A stretch of DNA of 64,000 nucleotides from Paenibacillus elgii NBRC 100335 (lineage in GTDB: Bacteria > Bacillota > Bacilli > Paenibacillales > NBRC-103111). The translations under genes and the position numbers were made by a program. This document shows, piece by piece, positions 32,648 through 40,868 of this stretch (position 1 is its first letter; each line of letters begins with the position of its first letter). The stretch spans positions 1 to 64,000 of the forward strand of contig NZ_BIMB01000013.1 in assembly GCF_004000865.1 (NCBI RefSeq), given 5' to 3'. Below the pieces are notes generated by a model. That model was not told the DNA's origin. It ran no database searches and saw only the letters and a program-made list of their open reading frames with translations.

Positions 32648-33118
32648 TTGAAGAAATTTGTAGTTAATGGTTTGCTGGCTCTTTCGCTTACAGCCGGTAT
32701 TGTAGCTTCTCCACTCGACAATTCTACTGCAAATGCACAAACTACAGGTAATGGTCAGCGAGTATCAGGTCTAAACCAAGTGCAGCCTGCGGCATCTGAT
32801 ACAATCTACTTCTATGATGATTATGTAGTAGGAGGAAAGTGGATTAGGAGGACAGATGCGAAAATTACAATTACTACTCCTAGACAATATAGATTACAAG
32901 TTATTCAAAACTCTCTTGATGGCACTACTATTAATAATGTAGCCTACGATTTAATCAATGAAAATGACTTTCGTGGGAGCAGAGGACCCTTCGACTTTTC
33001 AGGCAACGGAAAATTTAGAGAAAAATATATAACGCTTCTCCCTGGAACGTATCACGTCGAATACTTTAGCCAGCATAATAGTCCTATTAAGATTGATGTA
33101 ACGCTCTACCCGGAATGA
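32648..33118 (+). CDS. Small secreted protein, paralogue B
   Basis: A protein of 156 aa from TTG 32648, with AAAGGAG upstream and a TTTACA-N17-TAATAT promoter like that of paralogue A. The first 20 residues match A except at one or two positions, but the mature part has diverged strongly (TIYFYDDYVVGGKWIRRTDA, YRLQVIQNSLDGTTINNVAY, ITLLPGTYHVEYFSQHNSPI). The aligned landmarks LQV, GNGK and LPGTY/HxxPI show a common fold. Function unknown; a tandem duplication with diversified secreted domains. Confidence 0.75.
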   Translation: MKKFVVNGLLALSLTAGIVASPLDNSTANAQTTGNGQRVSGLNQVQPAASDTIYFYDDYVVGGKWIRRTDAKITITTPRQYRLQVIQNSLDGTTINNVAYDLINENDFRGSRGPFDFSGNGKFREKYITLLPGTYHVEYFSQHNSPIKIDVTLYPE

Positions 33119-33170
33119 TTTCATGTTAGCGCAAGGTAGTAAGCATGTTGTCCAAAATTAATCAGGGATT

Positions 33171-33196
33171 CGGGGTGTCTACTATTAGACGCCCCG
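33171..33196 (+). terminator. Weak terminator-like hairpin
   Basis: The stem CGGGGTGTCTA / TAGACGCCCCG (one G-T pair) follows paralogue B and is followed by ATAATT. Confidence 0.5.
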
Positions 33197-33220
33197 ATAA
33201 TTCACCGCCTATTCCCGTAT

Positions 33221-33687
33221 TCAAACTGCATTCTTGACTTTAGGTTGCTTTAGGTACCCAAGCTCGATGGCTATCTCCCTTATGTCTTGCATATCTTCGT
33301 CCAGATATCCCAATGCGGGCAATACAGACCGCCGTACCCATTGTTGTGATTCGCGTCATCGTCGCCAAAGATATAATCAAGGAAATCGTTCACCAGTCCC
33401 CAGAGAGTACCGCCGTGAGAAAAGGCGTGGCTCTGATCTCGTGTCTTCCCTTCTTTTCCAAGCACCATCAACATCGGCTCGCCGGTGTAATCGTCTGTGT
33501 ACCAAAGCCGTCCATTCGCCCAGCGAAAAGAAGCAAACCTATCATGTTTTTTCGAATAGAGGAATTGACGGCCTCGGCTGCCGATCTCTCGAGTCAATCG
33601 GTTTACGATATCAATCCGTTCCGGATGATCGAATGAAGCTGATCCGGGGAGTGGCTCCGATTGTCCGACTTTACGGACGCGGACCAT
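33221..33687 (-). pseudogene. Phage-like hypothetical gene, frameshifted
   Basis: The frame from ATG 33687 gives SKKHDRFASFRWANGRLWYT and HGGTLWGLVNDFLDYIFGDD, then stops early at 33280. A second frame carries a convincing continuation, GYLDEDMQDIREIAIELGYL followed by KQPKVKNAV and a stop at 33221. The shift lies near 33310, where one extra T would join CPH to LGYLDED. The family is not recognised; the context of further phage-like remnants suggests an old prophage. Confidence 0.6.
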
Positions 33688-33829
33688 TTTGCAGAAGTTG
33701 ATATATGAGATATCCTAGCAATCACTAGGCTCTAAATATTCATCGTATTTAGCTGCCCTTGCTGTTTTGGCAGTTTTGAGAATAGAGTACGCAGGGTAGT
33801 TACCCCACATTCCGGCAGGGTAGCTGACC

Positions 33830-34189
33830 TCATACAAATTTATTTGAAGCCCTCCTATTCAGTTTGAGCAGCCGGAAGGCATCCTCGGCGGTGCCATTCC
33901 CTTCAAGCACCCGATAGCGCAACTCGTCGTCGATCGGTCCCCAGATCACGAACTTCCCTCGCTCGTAATCGTCCGCCAGATTGTTGTTTAGGGCCAAAAC
34001 AAGGAGGAAAAAGCTCTCTCCGTCTTCTCCAGCCTCCGTGATCTATTCGTCCGTCACTCCGACGGCCCGCAGTTTCTGCCGGTTCTCTTCGTTGTCCGCA
34101 ACAAGGATGTAGGCGTGGTCGCCGCCTTCCTGGTCTATCACTTCGAGGCTGTTCAGAACGTCAATTATTGCTTGTTGTCCGTTAGCCAC
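33830..34189 (-). pseudogene. Phage-like hypothetical gene with in-frame amber stop
   Basis: The frame from GTG 34189 (MANGQQAIIDVLNSLEVIDQ) encodes 48 residues to GVTDE, meets TAG at 34043-34045 and continues in the same frame as ITEAGEDGESFFLLVLALNN, DDYERGKFVIWGPIDDELRY and EDAFRLLKLNRRASNKF to TGA at 33830. A 119-residue acidic protein is implied. Without recoding the gene is broken. It overlaps the end of the DUF3850-like remnant, as phage genes often do. Confidence 0.6.
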
Positions 34190-34447
34190 CTTGTTCCAGT
34201 CCCGGACGCTGCAACTCTATCCCCATCACCACGACGCCACGTTTCTGACCGTAGTCGGTAACGTAATGTGATCGCGAAAGCTGCTTCCCGGCCTGTGTAA
34301 ACTCCTGTACCAGGGTCCCATTCACGCTTGAATATCATACTCTTACTTGATATCCGCGATCGTTCTTACGGATTGTGAACCGTTTTAGACCTGTAGTAGC
34401 AGCGTCGAAATATTTCGGAAGCGTCTTTACTTCGTGTACTCGGTTCA
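34182..34447 (-). pseudogene. DUF3850-like phage gene remnant
   Basis: It starts MNRVHEVKTLPKYFDAATTG with FTIRKNDRGYQV, then in another frame KREWDPGTGVYTGREAAFAI, then in a third HYVTDYGQKRGVVVMGIELQ. Together these read as a DUF3850/ASCH-like protein common in phages, broken by two frameshifts. The ATG overlaps the stop of the upstream frame (34445). Confidence 0.7.
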
Positions 34448-34654
34448 TTGAGCGGATGCCTCCTTTTCAATTTGCTCTTTGATCAATCCCGTTATTGTGC
34501 CAGTGGCGTCTTCCTCGATCCATTCCTCGCAGGAATCGCTTGGACCAGTGTTCTTCCATCCTTTTTCCGGGTCCATATGATGACCGCTGATCCAGCATCC
34601 TCCACCAACCAATGCCGCAGCCCCAACATTCGTTGCCCGAAGAGTTCGCTGCAT
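34445..34654 (-). CDS. Phage-like small protein fragment
   Basis: A frame of 69 residues ending HHMDPEKGWKNTGPSDSCEE followed by WIEEDATGTITGLIKEQIEK. It directly precedes the DUF3850 remnant with a TGATG overlap, typical of packed phage early genes. The N-terminal part is low quality and the true start is unclear. Probably a remnant. Confidence 0.4.
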   Translation of the reverse strand: MQRTLRATNVGAAALVGGGCWISGHHMDPEKGWKNTGPSDSCEEWIEEDATGTITGLIKEQIEKEASAQ

Positions 34655-34716
34655 TAACCGTTGGAAAAACGAAATTATGGGATATGTAGGAATGACGTGG
34701 TGGCAAGGTTTTTATG

Positions 34717-34813
34717 GTTTTGAACGTACCTATGGGGATTTGAAACCCACCACTTGAGCGAACCCTTCACCTTCAAATACGCAGTTTTGAACCTACCTAT
34801 GAGGATTCAAAGC
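34717..34813 (+). CRISPR. Two-repeat CRISPR relic in opposite orientation
   Basis: Repeats at 34717-34746 (GTTTTGAACGTACCTATGGG, ending TTTGAAAC) and 34784-34813 (mutated at both ends, ATTCAAAGC) flank a 37-nt spacer. The repeat family is that of arrays 1-4, but reading on the plus strand. No leader hairpin or TTGGAA-N17-TATAAT promoter is seen at its 5' side. It is an orphaned fragment. Confidence 0.85.
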
Positions 34814-34865
34814 TGATTTCCATCAAACTCCTTTTCAAATCCTCCTCCCCCACAAACAACAAAAA

Positions 34866-34904
34866 ACACCGCGGCTCAGGCAAACCTGACTACCGCGGCT
34901 CTTC
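34866..34904 (-). terminator. Terminator of the amidohydrolase gene
   Basis: On the minus strand GCCGCGG...CCGCGG with an inner TCAGG / CCTGA stem is followed by TGTTTTTTG. Confidence 0.7.
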
Positions 34905-34907
34905 CCG

Positions 34908-36251
34908 CTACACTCCCGCTTTTTCCGCGGTCGATTTCATTCGCTGCGCGCTTTCATAGAGGATGCGCTCCTCGTCGAGCGTCAACACTTCCCGCTGCTT
35001 CATCACTAGTTTTCCGTCGATGATGACGTCCTCGACATCCCTGCTGGTCACCGATTCGACGATCATGTTGATCAAGCTGTGGGACGGCGAGATATGCGGC
35101 TGATCGATATCGATAAGAATAAGGTCCGCTTTCTTGCCGATCTCGACCGTCCCGATCTCGTGTCCTAGCAGCATGGCTTTTGCGCTGCCGATCGTGGCCA
35201 TCTTGATCAATTCCTTGGCCGGGAGCACGACCGGGTCGAATACCGGAAGGCCCCAGGACATGTGGATGCCCGAGCGGAACACCCGCATTTCATCGAAAAG
35301 GCTCAGATTCGAAGAGGACGACCCGTCGCTTCCCATGCCGAGGTTCATGCCCATCTGCATCATTCGCGGCGTCTTCGGAATGCCGTGACTGCTGAAGTTG
35401 ACCCGCGGGCAATGTACGAGGTTAACGTTCCGCTCCTTAAGCAGATCGATCTCGCCTTCGGAGTAGACGACGTTGTGCGCCGTCAGCAGGTTCGGACCCA
35501 GCGCGCCGAGGGAATCCAAATATTCCGCCGGTCTTTTCTTGTACTTCTCCAGGCAGTACCGTACCTCGTCGCGATGCTCCGCTAAGTGGGCGTGCAGGCC
35601 CGTGTTGTATTGTCTGGCCTTCTCGGCCGCGGCTTGGATCAGCTCCGGCGAGCAGGACATCACCTGCCGGATGCCGAACCAAATCTGGATTCTCCCGTCG
35701 CCTGCGCCGTGATACGTCTTGTACAGCCACTCGTTGCTATCGATAATGTCTTGCATCGGCTGCTTCATCGAGTCCGGGAGAAAGTCCCCGATATCGATGG
35801 CGGAGCGCGTGATCGCGGCCCGCATGCCGGATTGGACGGCCGCCTCCGCCGCTTGATGCATATGTACGCCGCCGGCGTCTGCAAAGGCCGTCGTCCCCGA
35901 CTTGATCATTTCGAGACAACTCAGCTCCGCGCTGACCCGGACGTCCTGCTCGTCCAGATTTCCTTCGAACGGAACGAGGATACGCGACCAGATCATCGGC
36001 AGCTCGTCCATCGTTCGCCCCTTCAAAAGCTGCTGGCACGTATGCGTATGCGCATCGACCAAGCCGGGCATGCACAGCTTTCCTTTTCCGTCCAGAAGAT
36101 GCACCGGCTCGTATTTCGCTTTCAGCTCGTCATAGGCGCCGATCTCGACGATCCGCGACCCGTGAATCGCAATGGACTGCCCATCCACAATCTCGAAGTC
36201 GGGAGTCATCACGGCGGTATGTTTGATTAAAATATCGCATTTCATAAGCAT
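34908..36251 (-). CDS. Amidohydrolase, SAH/guanine/chlorohydrolase-type deaminase
   Basis: A metal-dependent hydrolase of the TIM-barrel amidohydrolase superfamily, 447 aa. The metal site is visible as MPGLVDAHTHTCQQLLKG, with HLAEHRDEV and HNVVYSEGEI for later histidines, and the catalytic aspartate in GMGSDGSSSSNLSLFDEMR. The sequence fits the AtzA/TrzN/MtaD group that deaminates or dehalogenates ring nitrogens. With a nucleoside hydrolase and a transporter in the same regulon it probably acts on a purine- or pyrimidine-like base. ATG 36251 and ATG 36245 are both possible starts; GAGGGGAG lies upstream. It has its own IclR-type operator. Confidence 0.88.
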   Translation of the reverse strand: MLMKCDILIKHTAVMTPDFEIVDGQSIAIHGSRIVEIGAYDELKAKYEPVHLLDGKGKLCMPGLVDAHTHTCQQLLKGRTMDELPMIWSRILVPFEGNLDEQDVRVSAELSCLEMIKSGTTAFADAGGVHMHQAAEAAVQSGMRAAITRSAIDIGDFLPDSMKQPMQDIIDSNEWLYKTYHGAGDGRIQIWFGIRQVMSCSPELIQAAAEKARQYNTGLHAHLAEHRDEVRYCLEKYKKRPAEYLDSLGALGPNLLTAHNVVYSEGEIDLLKERNVNLVHCPRVNFSSHGIPKTPRMMQMGMNLGMGSDGSSSSNLSLFDEMRVFRSGIHMSWGLPVFDPVVLPAKELIKMATIGSAKAMLLGHEIGTVEIGKKADLILIDIDQPHISPSHSLINMIVESVTSRDVEDVIIDGKLVMKQREVLTLDEERILYESAQRMKSTAEKAGV

Positions 36252-36293
36252 TGAAGCAGGCTCCCCTCACATTCTCTATTTGTCCTTCATATA

Positions 36294-36306
36294 AGAACAT
36301 CGTTCT
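36294..36306. promoter_or_regulatory. IclR-type operator, site 1
   Basis: AGAAC-ATC-GTTCT, preceded by ATATA, lies 43 bp upstream of the amidohydrolase gene. It matches two further sites upstream of the MFS and IclR genes. Confidence 0.65.
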
Positions 36307-36473
36307 CCTATCCATGCAAAAAAATTTTTGCCGTTCCCACGTTCCCACGCAGTTAACCTGCCGAACGTACGTACACGTACCATACCAGCGGCACGCCCGA
36401 TTGACCCCGCGGCGGCGCTGTCACTTATGCCCCAGCATCGCACCTACCGCGGCGAAGCCCTACCCGTCTCGCC

Positions 36474-37391
36474 TCAGATAACATGCGCAAAGAAATCCTT
36501 CATGAACCGTTCCGCGTCGACTTGCACGCATACGAGTGTCGTCGGCTCCGTTGTCCGGTACAAATCCTCCGTCGTCCGGCCGAGCGCGTTATCTTCCAGA
36601 TCCACCTTCATATTCATCGGCACGGTGCGGACCAGATCGGGATAGACCGCGACGCCGACGGCGAGCGGATCATGGAGTGCGCAGCCTTTCAGATAAGGAT
36701 GGAGCGTGCTGTAAGCATCCAGATAAAACTCGGTAAATTGGGCGAAAAAGGTGCTGGCCGGTGTCCCTTTTTCCCGCCATTGCTGTGCGTCCGCTCTCGT
36801 GAGCAGCGTTTTTCTCGTCACATCCAGCCCCACCAGCGTGATCGGCATTCCCGACTCCAGCACGATACTAGCCGCCTCCGGGTCAATGATAATGTTGGCT
36901 TCGGCGAATTTGGTCACGTTGCCCGGGGTCATGACGGCTCCGCCCATAATGACGACTTTGCCGACCATTCCGGCAATTTCGGGCGCTTTCGTGAGCGCGG
37001 CGGCCAGATTCGTCAGCGGTGCAGTGGCAACGATCGTCAAATCCTTCTTGTGATCATAAATTTGCTCGATGAGGAAATCTACCGCATGCTGCGAGGACGG
37101 AACCGGACCTTCGACCGGACCTAACGTCTCGCCGAGCCCGTCGGTACCGTGAATTTTGCCGTTGTATTCCCGGATGCGCTGCAGCGGTTTTTCCGAGCCT
37201 CGGAACACAGGAATGTCGGTTGCCCCCAGCACTTCGAGAATTTTGCGCGAATTGCGGCATGAATAGTCCACTGGGGCCATCCCATAAGTCGTCGTGACGC
37301 CCAGCAATTCCAGCGTCGGCAGCGAGACGGCATAGGCAATCGCCAAAGCGTCGTCAATCCCTGTATCTACATCCAGAATCATTTTTTGCAT
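36474..37391 (-). CDS. Nucleoside hydrolase (IunH family)
   Basis: An enzyme of 305 aa that hydrolyses the N-glycosidic bond of ribonucleosides to base and ribose. The family calcium site LDVDTGIDDALAIAYA is at residues 6-21. NGKIHGTDGLG, VATAPLTNLAAAL, IMGGAV and HDPLAVGVAV are the other active-site blocks, including the general-base region. It ends 222 bp before the amidohydrolase and starts 30 bp after the MFS stop, so it is co-transcribed with the MFS gene. Together they indicate uptake and degradation of nucleosides. Confidence 0.93.
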   Translation of the reverse strand: MQKMILDVDTGIDDALAIAYAVSLPTLELLGVTTTYGMAPVDYSCRNSRKILEVLGATDIPVFRGSEKPLQRIREYNGKIHGTDGLGETLGPVEGPVPSSQHAVDFLIEQIYDHKKDLTIVATAPLTNLAAALTKAPEIAGMVGKVVIMGGAVMTPGNVTKFAEANIIIDPEAASIVLESGMPITLVGLDVTRKTLLTRADAQQWREKGTPASTFFAQFTEFYLDAYSTLHPYLKGCALHDPLAVGVAVYPDLVRTVPMNMKVDLEDNALGRTTEDLYRTTEPTTLVCVQVDAERFMKDFFAHVI

Positions 37392-37420
37392 GGCAATTCT
37401 CTCCCTTCTTTTTCTTCATC

Positions 37421-38848
37421 CTATACGGCCTCTTGCTCTGCGATCGTTTCGCTTGCCAGCCTTTGCCGCTCTTTTCGCCCGTAGCATACCTCGAACAGCA
37501 CCATTCCCCCTGCAAGCATGAGCGAGAACAACAAGCATACGTTGCTGTACAGGTGAACATGCTTCAAGCCTTCGGGTAGAGGCAGCAGCTTGACGTCCAG
37601 CGTGTCCTGGGAAATGAGAATACCGACCAGCGCGACGAACAGAGACAAAATAATTTTGGTGATCAGATTGTAGACGCTCATACTGATTCCTACCCGATCG
37701 TCGGGCAGCAGACCTGTAAACGAAGTGTAAAACCCGGAGTAAACGATCGTGTAACCGATACCAAACAAGGCCAGCGCGATCCACATATAAATGATATTCA
37801 TCCCAAGGAAAATGCCGAACATGAGCATTCCTGCCAAAACGATGCTTGTTCCCACATAAAATGCTTTTAATTTGCCGATTTTATTCGTGATTTTTCCGGC
37901 GAGCATCCCCGAAATGAAGGCCCCGAAGTTCGCAGGAACGAACATAAGCCCGATCACTTCGATCCCCGCGCTATACACGTCGCGAATGAAGAACGGGAAA
38001 ATAAAGAAAAAGGCCGACTGCACGCAATAGATCAGAATCGAGACCAGCAGCAGAGGGGTATACGTTTTAATGCGGAACACTGACAAATCCAGGATCGGGT
38101 CCGTACGTTTCTTGGAATACAGAACAAAGAAAACAAGAATCACGAGTCCGATCAGGCCGATGACCATATCCTTTCTCGTCACCGCCAAAATGAGAACGGT
38201 GGAAAGCACGGTCAAAATGATCGCGCCGATGATGTCGAGCTTGCCTTTTTTTCCGGTTTCGTCCGGAAGATACTTCAAGAAGACGGGAAGCGTTATCAGA
38301 ACGACGAGCGGAAGCAGGAACGAGAACGTCCACGAGAAATATTTGGCGACGTAGCCGCCGATAATATGGCCGATGCCGGCCGATAACTGGTACATAGCGG
38401 TACCGTAGCCGAGGTAGAGAGGCTGTTGTTCTTTCGGAGCGTATCTCCGCACGAGCACGATGAAGCAGCCGGGAATGACCGCCGCCCCCATACATTGAAT
38501 GGCTCTGGCCAAGACCACCAGCACAAACGAGGACTGAACAATAAAGCCGAGTAGTGAGCCCGCCACAAAAGTAACGACGCCAAAGACGAACAGCTTGCGG
38601 AACGAGATGCTGTCGGAGAGCGCCGCATAAATGGCTCCGCCGACGCCCAGAATGAGCCCGCCGATCGTGACGACCCAACTGACGGTCCCCGGCGTGATCG
38701 CGAAATCTTCCGCGATTTTCGGCGTGACCAGCGAAAAAACGTTTTCATTAAACACCTGCATGAAGAGTAAAAAGATGACCCAAGGCATCGCGATTAAGAT
38801 GACCTTGGAATTCACGCTGCTGTTATCCGTATGTTTGTCTTGACCCAT
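37421..38848 (-). CDS. MFS transporter, DHA2-like
   Basis: An inner-membrane carrier of 475 aa with about 12-14 hydrophobic helices, opening AMPWVIFLLFMQVFNENVFS. The loop 2-3 motif region is GGAIYAALSDSISFRKLFVF and motif C lies in YQLSAGIGHIIGGYVAKYFS. A sequence-based substrate cannot be given, but its operon with nucleoside hydrolase under IclR control points to a nucleoside or base. ATG 38848 is used. An IclR-type operator lies 163 bp upstream. Confidence 0.88.
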   Translation of the reverse strand: MGQDKHTDNSSVNSKVILIAMPWVIFLLFMQVFNENVFSLVTPKIAEDFAITPGTVSWVVTIGGLILGVGGAIYAALSDSISFRKLFVFGVVTFVAGSLLGFIVQSSFVLVVLARAIQCMGAAVIPGCFIVLVRRYAPKEQQPLYLGYGTAMYQLSAGIGHIIGGYVAKYFSWTFSFLLPLVVLITLPVFLKYLPDETGKKGKLDIIGAIILTVLSTVLILAVTRKDMVIGLIGLVILVFFVLYSKKRTDPILDLSVFRIKTYTPLLLVSILIYCVQSAFFFIFPFFIRDVYSAGIEVIGLMFVPANFGAFISGMLAGKITNKIGKLKAFYVGTSIVLAGMLMFGIFLGMNIIYMWIALALFGIGYTIVYSGFYTSFTGLLPDDRVGISMSVYNLITKIILSLFVALVGILISQDTLDVKLLPLPEGLKHVHLYSNVCLLFSLMLAGGMVLFEVCYGRKERQRLASETIAEQEAV

Positions 38849-39010
38849 GTTCTTTCACTCCCCCATAAAGTTTAAAAAACGTCAATCCGTGCCGCCGCGC
38901 CATCACTATACCGGGCATATGACATAGGATCACCTCCTTGTCTTGGTTTCAGTCAAGTAAACGCTGTCATATTTCGTTGTCAAACGACCAACTCCATTGT
39001 TCTTATATGC

Positions 39011-39023
39011 GGAACAACGTTCT
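39011..39023. promoter_or_regulatory. IclR-type operator, site 2
   Basis: GGAAC-AAC-GTTCT, with TTCTTATAT just to the left, lies in the gap between the IclR and MFS genes. Confidence 0.55.
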
Positions 39024-39042
39024 TTCAAATGTCTAAAAAAAA

Positions 39043-39813
39043 TTAACGCGCGCCAAGTCTCTTGGATATCGAGTCCGCTGCAGCCTGGCACTGCCGGAGT
39101 AAGCTGTCTGCAATATCGTTCATCCGGAACTCCAATCCAGAGATGGACAACCCGGCTACAACTTCCCCCGAATGGTCCATGATCGGAACGGCAATCCCCA
39201 TTCCTCCCAGCGAGAAGTCGTTGGACGAGATGCAATAGCCTTGTTTTCGGATCGTCTGCAGCTGCTGCCGAAGCTCGTCCGGGTCACTGACCGTATAGTC
39301 CGTAAATTTCGGCAAGCCTTTTGATATGATTTTGTCAATCTTGTCCTCGGGGAGATAAGCTAGTAATATTTTGGTAGTGGCTCCTGCATGCAGCGGGACC
39401 CTCTTGCCTAAGGGAGACGTGTAACGTACGCTTTGCGTGCTTTCGACCTTCTCGACGCAAATGCCCTCCAGACCGTCAACGATCATGAGCATGACCGTCT
39501 CTTTGGTGTTCTCGCACAGCTCTTCCATGACCGGCTTTGCAACCGTTCGCAAATTCATTTGATTGCCGACGACGACGCCCAATTCGAACAGCTTGATCCC
39601 GAGCATATATTTCTGGCTCTGCGGATTTTGGGTGATGAAGCCGCGGTGCTCCAACGTGACCAGCATGCGGTGAACGACGCTTTTGTACAGACCCAGATGC
39701 TCGCTAAGCTCGGTCACTCCCCATTCGGGCTTCTCGATCGTGAAGCATTCCAGCATTCTCAGAATCCGGTCCCCGGTCTCGAGAACAGCCGTTTTCTTTG
39801 TGTTGTTTTCCAT
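39043..39813 (-). CDS. IclR family transcriptional regulator
   Basis: A regulator of 256 aa. The N-terminal winged helix (about 12-75) reads RILRMLECFTIEKPEWGVTE, LSEHLGLYKSVVHRMLVTLE, HRGFITQNPQSQKYMLG. The C-terminal GAF-like effector domain has RYTSPLGKRVPLHAGATTKI, GYCISSNDFSLGGMGIAVPI and GEVVAGLSISG. It heads a minus-strand set of MFS, nucleoside hydrolase and amidohydrolase genes. The palindrome AGAAC-N3-GTTCT in front of itself, the MFS gene and the amidohydrolase defines a small regulon. Confidence 0.93.
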   Translation of the reverse strand: MENNTKKTAVLETGDRILRMLECFTIEKPEWGVTELSEHLGLYKSVVHRMLVTLEHRGFITQNPQSQKYMLGIKLFELGVVVGNQMNLRTVAKPVMEELCENTKETVMLMIVDGLEGICVEKVESTQSVRYTSPLGKRVPLHAGATTKILLAYLPEDKIDKIISKGLPKFTDYTVSDPDELRQQLQTIRKQGYCISSNDFSLGGMGIAVPIMDHSGEVVAGLSISGLEFRMNDIADSLLRQCQAAADSISKRLGAR

Positions 39814-39840
39814 GGCAGCTAACCTTTCGTTCCGTATATA

Positions 39841-39853
39841 AGAACGGTGTTCT
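39841..39853. promoter_or_regulatory. IclR-type operator, site 3 (autoregulation)
   Basis: AGAAC-GGT-GTTCT preceded by TATATA, 28 bp upstream of the IclR start. It is the best-conserved of the three sites. Confidence 0.65.
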
Positions 39854-39943
39854 TATTTTATTGATTTTTTCTTTCATTATAGATTTTTTAACCGGGGAAA
39901 TCAATAAGGCGATCAAAAGATGTATCGTTTTGAATGTGGCATG

Positions 39944-39991
39944 AAAAAAACAAAGTGCTCTAGAGGGATTCATTCCCTTTAGACCACTTTG
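39944..39991 (-). terminator. Terminator of the lipoprotein gene
   Basis: The long stem CAAAGTG...CACTTTG with inner TCTA and AGGGA pairs is followed by TTTTTTT on the minus strand. Confidence 0.85.
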
Positions 39992-40047
39992 TCAACACTC
40001 CCTTTATCAAGGGTTTCTTCATTTCTATTGGACACCTTAAAGCCTAT

Positions 40048-40605
40048 TTATTTCTTCTTCAGCGCCTGTACATCATCTTTAAAAGCTTTACTATACTGCT
40101 CGAATAATCCCGTATTAAACTTATAACTCTTGTCTTTGGCTTGGGGCTTATTTTCCTTAAGCTGTTTGTACAAGTTATCGGTTTCACCCGATAGCTTAGT
40201 CCAAACTTGCTTCACATTATCATATTTCGCATCCAATCCCTTTATATAAGCATCATATTCCGCTTTCTTCTCCATCGCTTTACCAAGTCGGTCAATTGTG
40301 AAATCTATGTCTAACTCCTTGCCTGTACTGCTAGTACCGTCACTTTTGTACCAACCGATGTCTACGAATCCTTCGTTCCAAATCGTCCCGGTTATAAAGT
40401 TGCTAATCTCAGCCAGTTTTGACTCTACTGTCGGCTCTTCCTTTTTAGTAGAAGCATCCGTCTTATTAGCAGAGTTCGCAATCGATTTCTGAATGGCCTC
40501 AGCCATCTTTTCCTCATCGGTTTTTTCTTTTGCACATCCGGAACTGACGAACAGCATTACAACAGCCATTCCAATCAAAAAAACACTTTTGTTGCGATTA
40601 AACAT
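40048..40605 (-). CDS. Hypothetical lipoprotein
   Basis: An exported lipoprotein of 185 aa with signal peptide and lipobox VSSGC (Cys about 24). It is highly charged and mostly helical, Lys/Asp/Glu-rich, with an N-terminal linker AKEKTDEEKMAEAIQKSIAN and a repeated Lys pattern near the C-terminus. FIDFTID-like and GFVDIGWYKSDGTSSTG segments are the only less polar parts. No family is recognised. It is monocistronic with its own terminator. Confidence 0.75.
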   Translation of the reverse strand: MFNRNKSVFLIGMAVVMLFVSSGCAKEKTDEEKMAEAIQKSIANSANKTDASTKKEEPTVESKLAEISNFITGTIWNEGFVDIGWYKSDGTSSTGKELDIDFTIDRLGKAMEKKAEYDAYIKGLDAKYDNVKQVWTKLSGETDNLYKQLKENKPQAKDKSYKFNTGLFEQYSKAFKDDVQALKKK

Positions 40606-40721
40606 CTCAATACTCCCCTCTTTTACACCTGTTGCTTTCCTTTTATATGGTGGCTTCCTTATATATCGGATTCTCTAACAAAATTTTGAAGGGAATTTCC
40701 GAAGGAATGAATATAAACAAA

Positions 40722-40750
40722 ACCCCTTCAACTTATAATTGAAGGGGTCA
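40722..40750 (-). terminator. Terminator of the MFS-serine hydrolase operon
   Basis: The stem ACCCCTTCAA / TTGAAGGGGT, read on the minus strand, is followed by TTTTG. Confidence 0.75.
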
Positions 40751-40868
40751 ACACAATTAAGAATACTAAGATGGAATAGTTGGTTACCGCAATTTGTAAA
40801 TATTCACTCGCACGCTTTTCTAGCACAGACATTAATGCCCATATCACGGCAGCGTAAAGAAACTTCGG

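Noticed and set aside
13055..34045. Genome-wide TAG recoding suggested by two in-frame amber codons
   Set aside because: Several intact genes here use TAG as their normal stop, including the OppB-like gene (8669-8671) and the ABC ATPase gene (5331-5333), and the two affected genes show other signs of decay.
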